Origin: Altererythrobacter sp. C41
GTDB taxonomy: Bacteria; Pseudomonadota; Alphaproteobacteria; Sphingomonadales; Sphingomonadaceae
Assembly (NCBI RefSeq): GCF_016803135.1
Contig: NZ_JAEVFE010000006.1
Location: 62,001 to 126,000 of the forward strand
DNA: 64,000 nt
Direction: 5' to 3'
This document shows positions 50,606 to 58,629 of this stretch, one piece after another (the stretch's first letter is position 1; each line of letters begins with the position of its first letter). A program made the position numbers and the translations under genes. Under the pieces are notes generated by a model. That model saw only the letters and a list, made by a program, of their open reading frames with translations, searched no databases and had not been told where the DNA came from.

Positions 50606-53460
50606 TGGGCCATCCCCCAGCTCGCGCCGGTGCCGATCTCGATCCCGAGCGGTACGTCGAGCGCCACGGCGGGCGCGGCGGCTTCGGCCATGACCCGCTC
50701 GATCACGGGCGATGCTGCGGCGACGTCGCCGGCGGGCAGTTCGAACACCAGTTCGTCGTGCACCTGCAGCAGCATGCGCACATGCCCCAGGCCGGCGGCG
50801 TCGAGCGCGGGCATCATCCGGGCCATCGCGCGCTTGATGATGTCGGCGCTGGTCCCCTGGATCGGCGCGTTGATCGCCGCCCGCTCGCTGCCCTGGCGCT
50901 CGGTCTGGTTCTTCGAGCCGATCCGCGGGAACCATGTCTTGCGGCCGAACAGCGTCTCCGAATAGCCGCGCTCGCGCACGGTCTCGAGCGTCTCCATGAT
51001 GTAGCGCTGGATGCCGGGGAAGCGCTTGAAATAGGTGTCTATCATCGCCTGCGCCTCGTCCGCCTCGACCTTGAGCCGTCCGGCGAGGCCCCAGCGGCTG
51101 ATGCCGTAGAGGATCGCGAAGTTGATCGTCTTGGCGCTGGCGCGGGTGTCGCGGGTGACTTCGCCGAACATCTCGGCGGCGGTGCGCGCGTGGATGTCCT
51201 CGCCATTGGCGAAGGCCTGCTTCAGCTCGGGCACGTCGGCCATGTGGGCGGCGAGGCGCAGCTCGATCTGCGAATAGTCGGCGGCGAGCAGCACGTTGCC
51301 TTCTTCGGCCACGAAGGCCTCGCGGATCTGGCGGCCGATCTCGGTGCGGATCGGGATGTTCTGCAGGTTGGGATCGGTCGAGGAGAGCCGCCCGGTCTGC
51401 GCGCCGACGAGGCTGTAGCTGGTGTGCACGCGCCCGGTCTCGGGATGGATCGCGGCCTGGAGAGCGTCGGTATAGGTCGACTTGAGCTTGGTGAGCTGGC
51501 GCCATTCGAGGACCTTGTCGGCGATCTCCGCTCCTTGCGCGGAAAGCCGCTCCAGGATCGACTGGTCGGTCGAATACTGTCCGCTCTTGCCCTTGCGGCC
51601 GCCCTTGTAGCCCATCTTGTCGAACAGCACGTCGCCGAGCTGCTTGGGGCTGCCGATGGTGAACGCTGCACCGGCGATCGCATGAATCTCGGCTTCGAGC
51701 CGGCCGGTCTCGGCCGCGAACTCCTCCGACAGCTTGGCGAGCTGCCCGCGGTCGACCTTGATCCCGTGCCGTTCCATCTGGGCCACGACCGGGATCAGCG
51801 GGCGGTCGACCCGCTCGTAGATCCGGGTGCCGCCTTCGGTCGCGAGGCGCGGGCGCAGGTTGGCGTAGAGGCGCCAGGTCACGTCGGCGTCCTCCGCGGC
51901 ATATTCGGTCGCGCGGTCGAGCGGCACTTCGCCGAACGGAATCGCCTTCTTGCCGCTGCCGCAGATGTCCTTGAACGTCAGCGTCGTGTGGCCGAGGTGG
52001 CGCTGGGCCAGCTCGTCCATCCCGTGGCCGCCGCCGATCCCGTCGAGGCTGCGCCCCGCATCCAGCGCAAAGGAGACGATCATCGTGTCGTCGACCGGCG
52101 CCATCGCGATGTCATGGCGCGCGAGGACGTTGAGGTCGTACTTCACGTTCTGCCCGACTTTCAGCACCGCGTCGCTTTCGAGCAGCGGGCGCAGCATGGT
52201 CAGCGCGGTCTCGCGCGCCACCTGCTGGGGCCGCTCGGCGAACATGTCGGTCCCGCCGTGGGCGAGCGGGATGTAGCAGGCATCGTTCGGTCCGAGCGCG
52301 AGGCTGATCCCCGCCAGGTCGGCGCGCATGGCATCGAGCGCGCTCGTCTCGGTGTCGATCGCGACCAGCCCGGCGGCGAAGGCGCGTTCGATCCAGTGCT
52401 CGAGCCGTTCGGCCGTCTGCACGCACTCGTAGACGGTCCGGTCCACCTCGGGCATTTCCGGCAGCGGCTGGCGAGTGCCGTTCGGGCTCGCTTCGGCGCC
52501 CTTGTTGACCGGTTTTGCCGGGTTGAGGTTGGTCGGCCGATCGGGACTGCCGTTACCCCCGTCGAGCCGCCGCAGCAGGCTGGTGAAGCCGTGCTTTTCC
52601 AGGAAGGCCGCCAGCGGGTCGCGCGGCACCGGCGTGAGCTTGAACTCCTCCAGCGCCATCGGCAGGTCGCAGTCTTCCTTGAGCTGCACGAGCACGCGGC
52701 TGAGCTCGGCCATCGCGCGGCCTTCGATCAGCCGTTCCTGCAGCTTGGATTTTTTCATCCCCGGCGCAGCGTCGAGCGCGGCGGTGAGGCTGCCGTGCTC
52801 GACGATCAGCTTGGAGGCGGTCTTGGGGCCGACGCCGAAGATGCCGGGCACGTTGTCGACCGAATCGCCCATCAGCGCGAGCACGTCGCCGACGAGTTCG
52901 GGCGGGACGCCGAACTTCTCGACCACCTCGTCAGGCCCGATGCGCTGGTTCTTCATCGTGTCGAGCATGTCGATGCAGCCGCCTTCGGCCACGCCCTCCT
53001 CGGGCTCGGCGCACTTGCCGACGAGCTGCATCAAGTCCTTGTCGGAAGAGACGATCGTCACGTCCCACCCCTTCCGGGTGGCTTCGCGTGCGTAGGAGGC
53101 GATCAGGTCGTCGGCTTCCAGTCCGTCTTCCTCGATGCACGGCAGGCTGAACGCGCGGGTGGCGTCGCGGATCAGCGGGAACTGCGGCACCAGGTCCTCG
53201 GGCGGAGGGGGGCGGTTGGCCTTGTACTGGTCGTAGATCTCGTTGCGGAAGCTGGTCGAGCCCTTGTCGAGAATCACCGCGAGGTGCGTCGGACCATCGG
53301 CCTTGTCGAGATCGTCAGCCAGCTTCCACAGCATTGTCGTATAGCCGTAGACCGCGCCCACCGGCGTTCCCTGGGGGTCGGTGAGCGGCGGAAGCCGGTG
53401 ATAGGCGCGGAAGATATAGGCCGAGCCGTCGACCAGGTAGAGATGCTGTTTGTCTGCCAT
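50602..53460 (-). CDS. polA: DNA polymerase I
   Basis: A 952-residue polymerase for repair and Okazaki-fragment maturation. The 5'-3' exonuclease domain (YLVDGSAYIFRAYHRLP) comes first, then the 3'-5' exonuclease with its AIDTETSALDAM acidic motif intact, then the polymerase palm motifs DYSQIELRLAAHMA, the O-helix RASAKTINFAILYGIS and QVHDELVFELP. Slightly longer than E. coli's. Its stop overlaps the following kinase gene. Confidence 0.97.
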   Translation of the reverse strand: MADKQHLYLVDGSAYIFRAYHRLPPLTDPQGTPVGAVYGYTTMLWKLADDLDKADGPTHLAVILDKGSTSFRNEIYDQYKANRPPPPEDLVPQFPLIRDATRAFSLPCIEEDGLEADDLIASYAREATRKGWDVTIVSSDKDLMQLVGKCAEPEEGVAEGGCIDMLDTMKNQRIGPDEVVEKFGVPPELVGDVLALMGDSVDNVPGIFGVGPKTASKLIVEHGSLTAALDAAPGMKKSKLQERLIEGRAMAELSRVLVQLKEDCDLPMALEEFKLTPVPRDPLAAFLEKHGFTSLLRRLDGGNGSPDRPTNLNPAKPVNKGAEASPNGTRQPLPEMPEVDRTVYECVQTAERLEHWIERAFAAGLVAIDTETSALDAMRADLAGISLALGPNDACYIPLAHGGTDMFAERPQQVARETALTMLRPLLESDAVLKVGQNVKYDLNVLARHDIAMAPVDDTMIVSFALDAGRSLDGIGGGHGMDELAQRHLGHTTLTFKDICGSGKKAIPFGEVPLDRATEYAAEDADVTWRLYANLRPRLATEGGTRIYERVDRPLIPVVAQMERHGIKVDRGQLAKLSEEFAAETGRLEAEIHAIAGAAFTIGSPKQLGDVLFDKMGYKGGRKGKSGQYSTDQSILERLSAQGAEIADKVLEWRQLTKLKSTYTDALQAAIHPETGRVHTSYSLVGAQTGRLSSTDPNLQNIPIRTEIGRQIREAFVAEEGNVLLAADYSQIELRLAAHMADVPELKQAFANGEDIHARTAAEMFGEVTRDTRASAKTINFAILYGISRWGLAGRLKVEADEAQAMIDTYFKRFPGIQRYIMETLETVRERGYSETLFGRKTWFPRIGSKNQTERQGSERAAINAPIQGTSADIIKRAMARMMPALDAAGLGHVRMLLQVHDELVFELPAGDVAAASPVIERVMAEAAAPAVALDVPLGIEIGTGASWGMAH

Positions 53461-53521
53461 CGCAGGCGTGGTAGCAGCGCAAATTCCGCGGGTCAGCCGC
53501 TTTCGTTCACGCCGGGCGCTT

Positions 53522-53535
53522 GCCGCAATTGCGGC
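53522..53535. promoter_or_regulatory. Perfect palindrome GCCGCAATTGCGGC
   Basis: A 14-base perfect palindrome in the 211-base divergent gap between polA and the Ala-rich lipoprotein gene. A TTGCAA-N17-TATTGC promoter for the lipoprotein gene can be drawn just downstream (about 53553-53581). It may be a regulator site; nothing more can be shown. Confidence 0.3.
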
Positions 53536-53671
53536 CTAAAAGTGTCAAAGCGCTTGCAACGCCACAAAATGGCCATTATTGCGGCGGGCTGAAGTCTGCA
53601 TGCTTGTGGGCTTCGCGTCGCGGCCTTTCGGGGCCCCGATGAAACCACTCGCTGTTCAAGGAAACTGACAT

Positions 53672-53956
53672 ATGCGCAAGATCGTTCTCGCCGCCGCCGC
53701 TGCCGGCGCCGCTCTGACCCTCGCCGCTTGCTCGGAAGGCACCCAGGACGCTGCTGAGCAGACCGTCGATAGCGCCGCTGCCGACGCCGAAGCCAATGCC
53801 GACGCGGCTGGCGCGGCCGTCGAAGACGCCGCCACCGACGCCGGTGCCGCCGTCGAAGGCGCGACCGAAGAGGCCGCTGCTGCTGCTGACGAAGCTGCCG
53901 CCGCTGCGGAAGCCGAAGTGCAGGACGAGACGACTGCCGAAGCTCAGGCCGACTGA
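53672..53956 (+). CDS. Small Ala-rich lipoprotein
   Basis: A 94-residue lipoprotein: signal peptide with lipobox LAAC (Cys20) followed by a highly repetitive Ala/Glu/Asp tail (runs such as AAVEDAATDAGAAVEGATEE) likely to form an extended amphipathic helix. It resembles small envelope lipoproteins in style (Lpp/OmpA-linker-like composition), but no family is recognised. It has its own promoter region and is followed immediately by a strong terminator, so it is a single-gene unit, perhaps highly expressed. Confidence 0.8.
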   Translation: MRKIVLAAAAAGAALTLAACSEGTQDAAEQTVDSAAADAEANADAAGAAVEDAATDAGAAVEGATEEAAAAADEAAAAAEAEVQDETTAEAQAD

Positions 53957-53986
53957 TCTTCGCTTTCGTTTAGCGAAAAGGAGGAA

Positions 53987-54019
53987 GGGCAGCGTCGCGA
54001 GACGCTGCCCTTTCTTTTT
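53987..54019 (+). terminator. Intrinsic terminator after the Ala-rich lipoprotein gene
   Basis: Perfect 10-base stem GGGCAGCGTC / GACGCTGCCC with GCGA tetraloop, followed by TTTCTTTTT. Confidence 0.92.
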
Positions 54020-54072
54020 GGGCGCTTGCGGTTCGGTCCCTGCGAAAGCAGGATCGCGCCCGCCGCGGACGC

Positions 54073-54369
54073 TCAGCCGGCGTCGTCGTCCCGTTCGCCG
54101 CGCCGCGAAGTGGCGCTGGTCACGTCCTGATCGTGCCCGCTCTTGTCGCTGAAAAAGGCCAGGGCGAAGAGGCCGCAGCCGAGAAGCACCGAGACGAACA
54201 CGCCCAGTATGGTCGCCACCACCGCGTGAACGCTCCACGCGCCGACGATATAGAGATAGACCAGCGCGGCGACGACCATCAGGACGCCGGCCAGCGCGAT
54301 CCATTTTACCATGCGCCGGAACTCGCGTTCGGCCTGCTGTCTGGATGTCACCATGTCGGGGAAGGCCAT
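54073..54369 (-). CDS. Two-helix membrane protein of unknown function
   Basis: A 98-residue inner-membrane protein with helices at ~22-44 (MVKWIALAGVLMVVAALVYLY) and ~47-72 (AVVATILGVFVSVLLGCGLF), and a charged, Asp/Arg-rich cytoplasmic tail. It is a commonly seen sphingomonad gene type without a named function as far as I can tell. It is ~100 bases downstream of, and co-directional with, the beta-lactamase-like gene. Confidence 0.7.
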   Translation of the reverse strand: MAFPDMVTSRQQAEREFRRMVKWIALAGVLMVVAALVYLYIVGAWSVHAVVATILGVFVSVLLGCGLFALAFFSDKSGHDQDVTSATSRRGERDDDAG

Positions 54370-54468
54370 AGGCCAAACGTCTCGCCCGGAACAGGATAAA
54401 ACCCGCTTCCGGAGGGCAGCCTGGCCAGTATGGTCAGCCTACTGGGCCCCGGGGCCCAAGGCGGGAGA

Positions 54469-55506
54469 TCAGGGAAGCCGCGTTTCCGCCTGCGTCGCGT
54501 AGGTCGCCTCGGCCCAGGTGACGCCCTGCGGATTGTCGTAGCCCGCGTAGACGGCCCGCGCGATCTGCGCGATCTTGCTTTCCCGCGCCGGCCGCGTTCC
54601 CTGGCCCGTGACGTAGATGGCCACGGCGAAAGCTTTCCCGTCGGGCGTCCGCACGATGCCGATGTCGCTCGACGTATTGTTGAGCGATCCGGTCTTGTGC
54701 GCGACGAACACACCGGTCGGCAGCAGGGCGGGAATCCGCCGCTTGCCCGTGATGCACCGCTCCATCGCGCCGAGAATGACCTGGCGGCTGCTCTTGGAAA
54801 GCCAGCGTCCCTGGTAGAGGCCCGCGAGCAGTTCGGTCATCGCGCGCGGGGTTGCGCTGTCGCGCAGGTCGACGGCCCTTGCCGGGTCGATCTCCCCATC
54901 GTCGCGCACGAGCGTGGCGATGTCGCGGGTGAGTTGGAATTCCTCGATCCCCGCGCGGCGCATCCAGTCGTTCACCGCATCCGGGCCGCCGACGGCCGCG
55001 AGCAGCGCGTCGGTCGCCGAATTGCTCGAGCGGGTGATCATCAGTTCGATGAGCTGGCTTGCCGGCAGGTGCTTGCCGCGCCGGACCGGCGCCTTGACGC
55101 TGGAGAACGGTTCGGAGCGCACCGGGATGAGCAGCGGAAATTCGCTCGACAGGCTCCAGCGCCCCTGCTCGACCCCTTCCATGTAGGTCGCGGCGATGGC
55201 GATCTTGCTGGTGCTCGCCATCGGGAAGCGCTGGTCGCCGAGGACCGAGAACTCCTGCCCCGTCGCGAGATCGAGCACGGCCACGCCGATGCGGCCGTCC
55301 GCCCCATCGGCCAGCCGCACGATCTGCCGCTCGAACCCGGTTTCGTAGACGGCCTGGAACGTGCGCGGCGCACGTGCCTCGGTGCCGAGCGCGTTGTCGA
55401 ACGCCGCCTCGAAATTGGGGGTCTGCGCCTGGACCGGTTGCACCACGGCGAGGCCGAACGCGAACGCCCCCGCCAGTCCCCTCATGAATCGCGATCCCAA
55501 AGCCAT
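54469..55506 (-). CDS. Class A beta-lactamase-like serine hydrolase
   Basis: A 345-residue periplasmic protein with a Sec signal peptide (AGAFAFGLAVVQPVQAQ). It carries STSK as the SxxK nucleophile motif, SSN in MITRSSNSATD as the SDN motif, and HKTGS as the KTG motif, all in class A order and spacing. The omega loop before RDSATPRAM reads DDGEID and does not show the usual ExxLN, so the deacylating Glu166 seems displaced or absent. It may therefore be a penicillin-binding or slow hydrolase rather than an efficient resistance enzyme. A perfect 16-base palindrome (54443-54458) lies downstream. ATG 55506 or 55485 could be the start. Confidence 0.8.
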   Translation of the reverse strand: MALGSRFMRGLAGAFAFGLAVVQPVQAQTPNFEAAFDNALGTEARAPRTFQAVYETGFERQIVRLADGADGRIGVAVLDLATGQEFSVLGDQRFPMASTSKIAIAATYMEGVEQGRWSLSSEFPLLIPVRSEPFSSVKAPVRRGKHLPASQLIELMITRSSNSATDALLAAVGGPDAVNDWMRRAGIEEFQLTRDIATLVRDDGEIDPARAVDLRDSATPRAMTELLAGLYQGRWLSKSSRQVILGAMERCITGKRRIPALLPTGVFVAHKTGSLNNTSSDIGIVRTPDGKAFAVAIYVTGQGTRPARESKIAQIARAVYAGYDNPQGVTWAEATYATQAETRLP

Positions 55507-55636
55507 GCCGGCTGCGTAACCCTCCCATGGTTACCAACAACTTAACGGGCACGGATTCCCGCGGGCAAGCGACCGGGCGACGAGAGGTGGCTCAGCAGCG
55601 GTAAAGCCCCTCCCGAGTCGAGTGGGGGGAAGTAGG

Positions 55637-56044
55637 TCAGGCGGCGGCGATCGCCTCGGCAATGCGATCGGTCGTGTCGTGGATCATCGTCTTGGGAATT
55701 TCGCCGACCAGCCGCTTCTCCAGCTCGCTATGATAGTGATGCCGCATCTCGCCGAGTTTCTTCGGCTCCGCGATCACCAGCACCTGGTCGATCTCGCCGG
55801 CGATCGCTCTGGCATTGAGCCATTCGGCGGCAGCGGCCGCGCGGGCGAGTTCGTTCAGATCGTTGCGTTCCGGCTGCTGGCTGCCCGGATCCTGATGGCG
55901 CACCCCGGCGCTGAAGTTGGTGAGGGAAAGCTCGGGTCTGCCGACCAGCTCGAGGTCGGGTTCAAACGGCTGGCCCCTGTTCCGCATGACGACGAAGTTC
56001 TCTCCGTCCACCAGCACGACATGGGCCTTGTGCGGCAACTTCAT
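55637..56044 (-). CDS. Host attachment family protein
   Basis: A 135-residue protein of the family named for a plant-attachment gene (PF10116 type): HKAHVVLVDGENFVVMRNRG, SAGVRHQDPGSQQPERNDLNE, QVLVIAEPKKLGEMRHHYHSELEKRLVGEIPKTM. The fold resembles archaeal release-factor-like (baeRF) domains; the attachment role is not established. The ATG follows AAAGGAGAG. A GCAAC-N16-CGTT element 26 bases upstream suggests general-stress control, in line with similar proteins being stress-induced in other alphaproteobacteria. Confidence 0.85.
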   Translation of the reverse strand: MKLPHKAHVVLVDGENFVVMRNRGQPFEPDLELVGRPELSLTNFSAGVRHQDPGSQQPERNDLNELARAAAAAEWLNARAIAGEIDQVLVIAEPKKLGEMRHHYHSELEKRLVGEIPKTMIHDTTDRIAEAIAAA

Positions 56045-56070
56045 GGATCGGCTCTCCTTTCGATGTCACC

Positions 56071-56095
56071 AACGGGCGAGCCGCCCGATCGTTGC
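56071..56095 (-). promoter_or_regulatory. Sigma EcfG-like promoter of the host-attachment gene
   Basis: On the minus strand GCAAC (56095-56091), 16 bases, CGTT (56074-56071); one mismatch from GGAAC-N16-CGTT, at a suitable distance from the start at 56044. Confidence 0.45.
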
Positions 56096-56284
56096 CGTCC
56101 GCGCGTCTCGCTGCCGCGCGGGCGCCACCGGACGACGCAGCCGGGCGACGGACGGGTGTATGTGAGCCAGGAAAAGGGCCGCCGACGAACCGCGCATATC
56201 GCTCGACGGACGGTATCTTGACTCGAGCGGCGCGATGGTCCCCTTTGCCTGCCGGGGAATTTTCCTTTGAGGGGACGCACGATC

Positions 56285-58501
56285 ATGACCGCATACCGTT
56301 TCGCCCGCCTGCCGCTGGCCGCCACTCTGCTTGCCACCGCCAGTGCGCTCGCGGCGCAAGGGGCGCCGATCGTGCAGCCCGGCGCGCCGGGCGAGGCGAC
56401 CAAGACTCTCTCGGCCGAGCAGGCGACGCAGCTTGCGAATACCGCCTTCTCCCCCGCGGACGTCACGTTCATGCAGGGCATGATCGTCCATCACCAGCAG
56501 GCGGTCGACATGGCGGCGCTGGTCGACGAGCGGACCAACAATCCGGATATCGTCGCCGTCGCCGGGCGCATCGACGCAAGCCAGAAGGACGAGATCGGCT
56601 TCATGACCGAGTGGCTGCGCGAGCGGAACCAGCAGGTCTCGATGGCCGGCATGGGCCATGCGCACCATCACGCCGGGATGAAGGGCATGGCGACGCCCGA
56701 GCAGATGGCGCAGCTTGCCGCCGCGAACGGCACCGCGTTCGACCGCCTGTTCCTCGAGCTGATGATCCCGCACCACATGGGCGCGATCGACATGGTCGAG
56801 GAACTGCACGACCAGCCGGGCACCGCCTACGAGCCGGTGATGTTCGAGTTCACCAACGAGGTGGTGAACGACCAGCAGGCCGAGGTCGACCGGATGAACA
56901 CGGTCCTCGCCGGGCTCTCGACCGATCCGCGCGTGGCGCTGAAGGCCGGTTTCCGCGACGCGGGCGAGGCGATCAGCAACCTGCGCCACGTCGCCGCGCT
57001 GCCCAAGCCGGCGGGCTTCTTCGACCCCGAGAACCCGGCGCAGCTCCGCCCGCTCAAGCCGGAGAAGGAAGAAGAGGGGGCAGGGCACGAGGGTCACGAG
57101 GCGCCGGACAAGGATCAGGAAGGGACCGAGGAGGACAAGCCGGAGTTCGGCGAGCGCGGATCGCTGCTATCGTTCGCGAACACCGACATGGCCTTCTCCG
57201 GCGACCTGCTCGTCGCCGGCAACTATCATGGGTTCAACGCCTACCGCCTCGGCGAGGACGGCGTGCCGCAGCTCGTCAGCTCGACCGTGTGCCCGGGCGG
57301 GCAGGGTGACGTCTCGATCGTGGGCGACCTGCTGATCATGAGCGTCGAGGACAGCCGCGGGCGGATCGACTGCGGCCTGCAGGGCGTCGACGGGCGGACC
57401 AGCCCCGAGCGCTTCCGCGGCCTGCGCATCTTCGACATTTCCGACATTGCCCGTCCGGTGCAGGTCGGCCAGGTGCAGACCTGCCGCGGCAGCCACACCC
57501 ATTCGATCGTCTCGTCCGACGAGCGGCGGATCGTGGTCTACAACTCGGGCACGTCCTATGTGCGCGAGGAGGACGAGCTCGAGGGCTGCCGCGATACGGC
57601 AGGCGACGACACGGCGCTGTTCTCCATCGACGTGATCGAGATCCCGGTGGCGAACCCCGCCGCCGCGCGCATCGTCGACCGTCCGCGCGTCTTCGCGGCC
57701 GAGGGGCAGATCGCGGGGCTCTGGCGCGGCGGCGACCACGGCGAGGGCACCCAGCGTACCAGCCGGACCGACCAGTGCCACGACATCACCGTGTTCCCGG
57801 CGAAGAACATCGCCGCCGGCGCCTGCTCGGGCAACGGCATTACGCTCGACATCTCCAACCCGCTCAAGCCGGTGCGGATCGACGACGTGACCGACAAGGG
57901 CTTCGCCTACTGGCACTCGGCGACGTTCAACAACGACGGCACCAAGGTCCTGTTCACCGACGAATGGGGCGGGGGGGGCCGTCCGCGCTGCCAGGCGGGC
58001 GATCCGAAGAACTGGGGTGCCGACGCGATCTACGCGATCGAGGACGGGCAGCTCGCGTTCAAGAGCCTCTACAAGCTGCCCGCGCCGCAGACCGACATGG
58101 AGAACTGCGTCGCCCACAACGGCTCGATCATTCCGGTGCCGGGGCGCGATATCTTCGTCCAGGCCTGGTATCAGGGCGGGATCAGCGTGATCGACTTCAC
58201 CGATGCGGAGAACCCGGTCGAGATCGCCTATTTCGACCGCGGGCCGGTCGACAAGGACCAGCTCGTCACCGGCGGCTACTGGTCGGCCTACTGGTACAAG
58301 GGCCACATCTACGCGACCGAGATCACCCGCGGGCTCGACGTCTTCGCGCTGGAGCCGAGCGAGTTCCTGACCGAAGCCGAAATCGCGGCGGCGACCGCGG
58401 CCCAGTATCCGGGCGACGTCTTCAATCCGCAGACGCAGACGCAGGTCACTTGGCCGGCCGATGTCGTCGCGGCAGTGGAGGCGAGCCGCAAGGGCGGGTA
58501 G
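56285..58501 (+). CDS. DUF305-LVIVD repeat fusion protein, secreted
   Basis: A 738-residue exported protein. Signal peptide to ~25 (ATLLATASALAAQ). Residues ~45-205 are a DUF305/CopM-like four-helix domain with the metal-type motifs FMQGMIVHHQQAVDMA and LELMIPHHMGAIDMVEEL and the Met/His-rich AGMGHAHHHAGMKGM, suggesting copper binding. An acidic His-containing linker (~255-285) leads to a ~420-residue LVIVD-type beta-propeller (DLLVAGNYHGFNAYRL, GLRIFDISDIARPVQVG, GISVIDFTDAENPVEIAYFD). ATG 56285 has GAGGGGA ten bases upstream; the TTG at 56267 is not needed. Extracytoplasmic metal handling is inferred. Confidence 0.85.
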   Translation: MTAYRFARLPLAATLLATASALAAQGAPIVQPGAPGEATKTLSAEQATQLANTAFSPADVTFMQGMIVHHQQAVDMAALVDERTNNPDIVAVAGRIDASQKDEIGFMTEWLRERNQQVSMAGMGHAHHHAGMKGMATPEQMAQLAAANGTAFDRLFLELMIPHHMGAIDMVEELHDQPGTAYEPVMFEFTNEVVNDQQAEVDRMNTVLAGLSTDPRVALKAGFRDAGEAISNLRHVAALPKPAGFFDPENPAQLRPLKPEKEEEGAGHEGHEAPDKDQEGTEEDKPEFGERGSLLSFANTDMAFSGDLLVAGNYHGFNAYRLGEDGVPQLVSSTVCPGGQGDVSIVGDLLIMSVEDSRGRIDCGLQGVDGRTSPERFRGLRIFDISDIARPVQVGQVQTCRGSHTHSIVSSDERRIVVYNSGTSYVREEDELEGCRDTAGDDTALFSIDVIEIPVANPAAARIVDRPRVFAAEGQIAGLWRGGDHGEGTQRTSRTDQCHDITVFPAKNIAAGACSGNGITLDISNPLKPVRIDDVTDKGFAYWHSATFNNDGTKVLFTDEWGGGGRPRCQAGDPKNWGADAIYAIEDGQLAFKSLYKLPAPQTDMENCVAHNGSIIPVPGRDIFVQAWYQGGISVIDFTDAENPVEIAYFDRGPVDKDQLVTGGYWSAYWYKGHIYATEITRGLDVFALEPSEFLTEAEIAAATAAQYPGDVFNPQTQTQVTWPADVVAAVEASRKGG

Positions 58502-58510
58502 GTCCGGCCG

Positions 58511-58608
58511 CACCACCCCCAAAGCCCCCTCCTCTGAAGAGGAGGGGGCTTATAGGTTCCGCGACACTCTCTCCGCCTCCTCTTTAGAGGAGGGGGTCGG
58601 GGGGGGTG
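58511..58608. repeat. Double-palindrome repeat (copy 2, intergenic)
   Basis: Same architecture as the element in prmC: CACCACCCCC, then CCCCCTCCTCT-GA-AGAGGAGGGGG (58525-58548), a ~27-base spacer, CCTCCTCT-TT-AGAGGAGGGGG and a G-rich right arm (GGGGGGGTGA). Here it fills the convergent gap between the DUF305-LVIVD gene and the PCMT-esterase gene. Confidence 0.85.
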
Positions 58609-58629
58609 ACGCACGCGATTCCATCCGCG

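Noticed and set aside
50605..53592. Nearly 1000-codon plus-strand frame opposite polA
   Set aside because: Shadow of polA; no ribosome-binding site and no conserved sequence.
55637..56044. Host-attachment gene as evidence for a plant-interaction island
   Set aside because: The family name is historical; the gene stands alone with a stress-type promoter.
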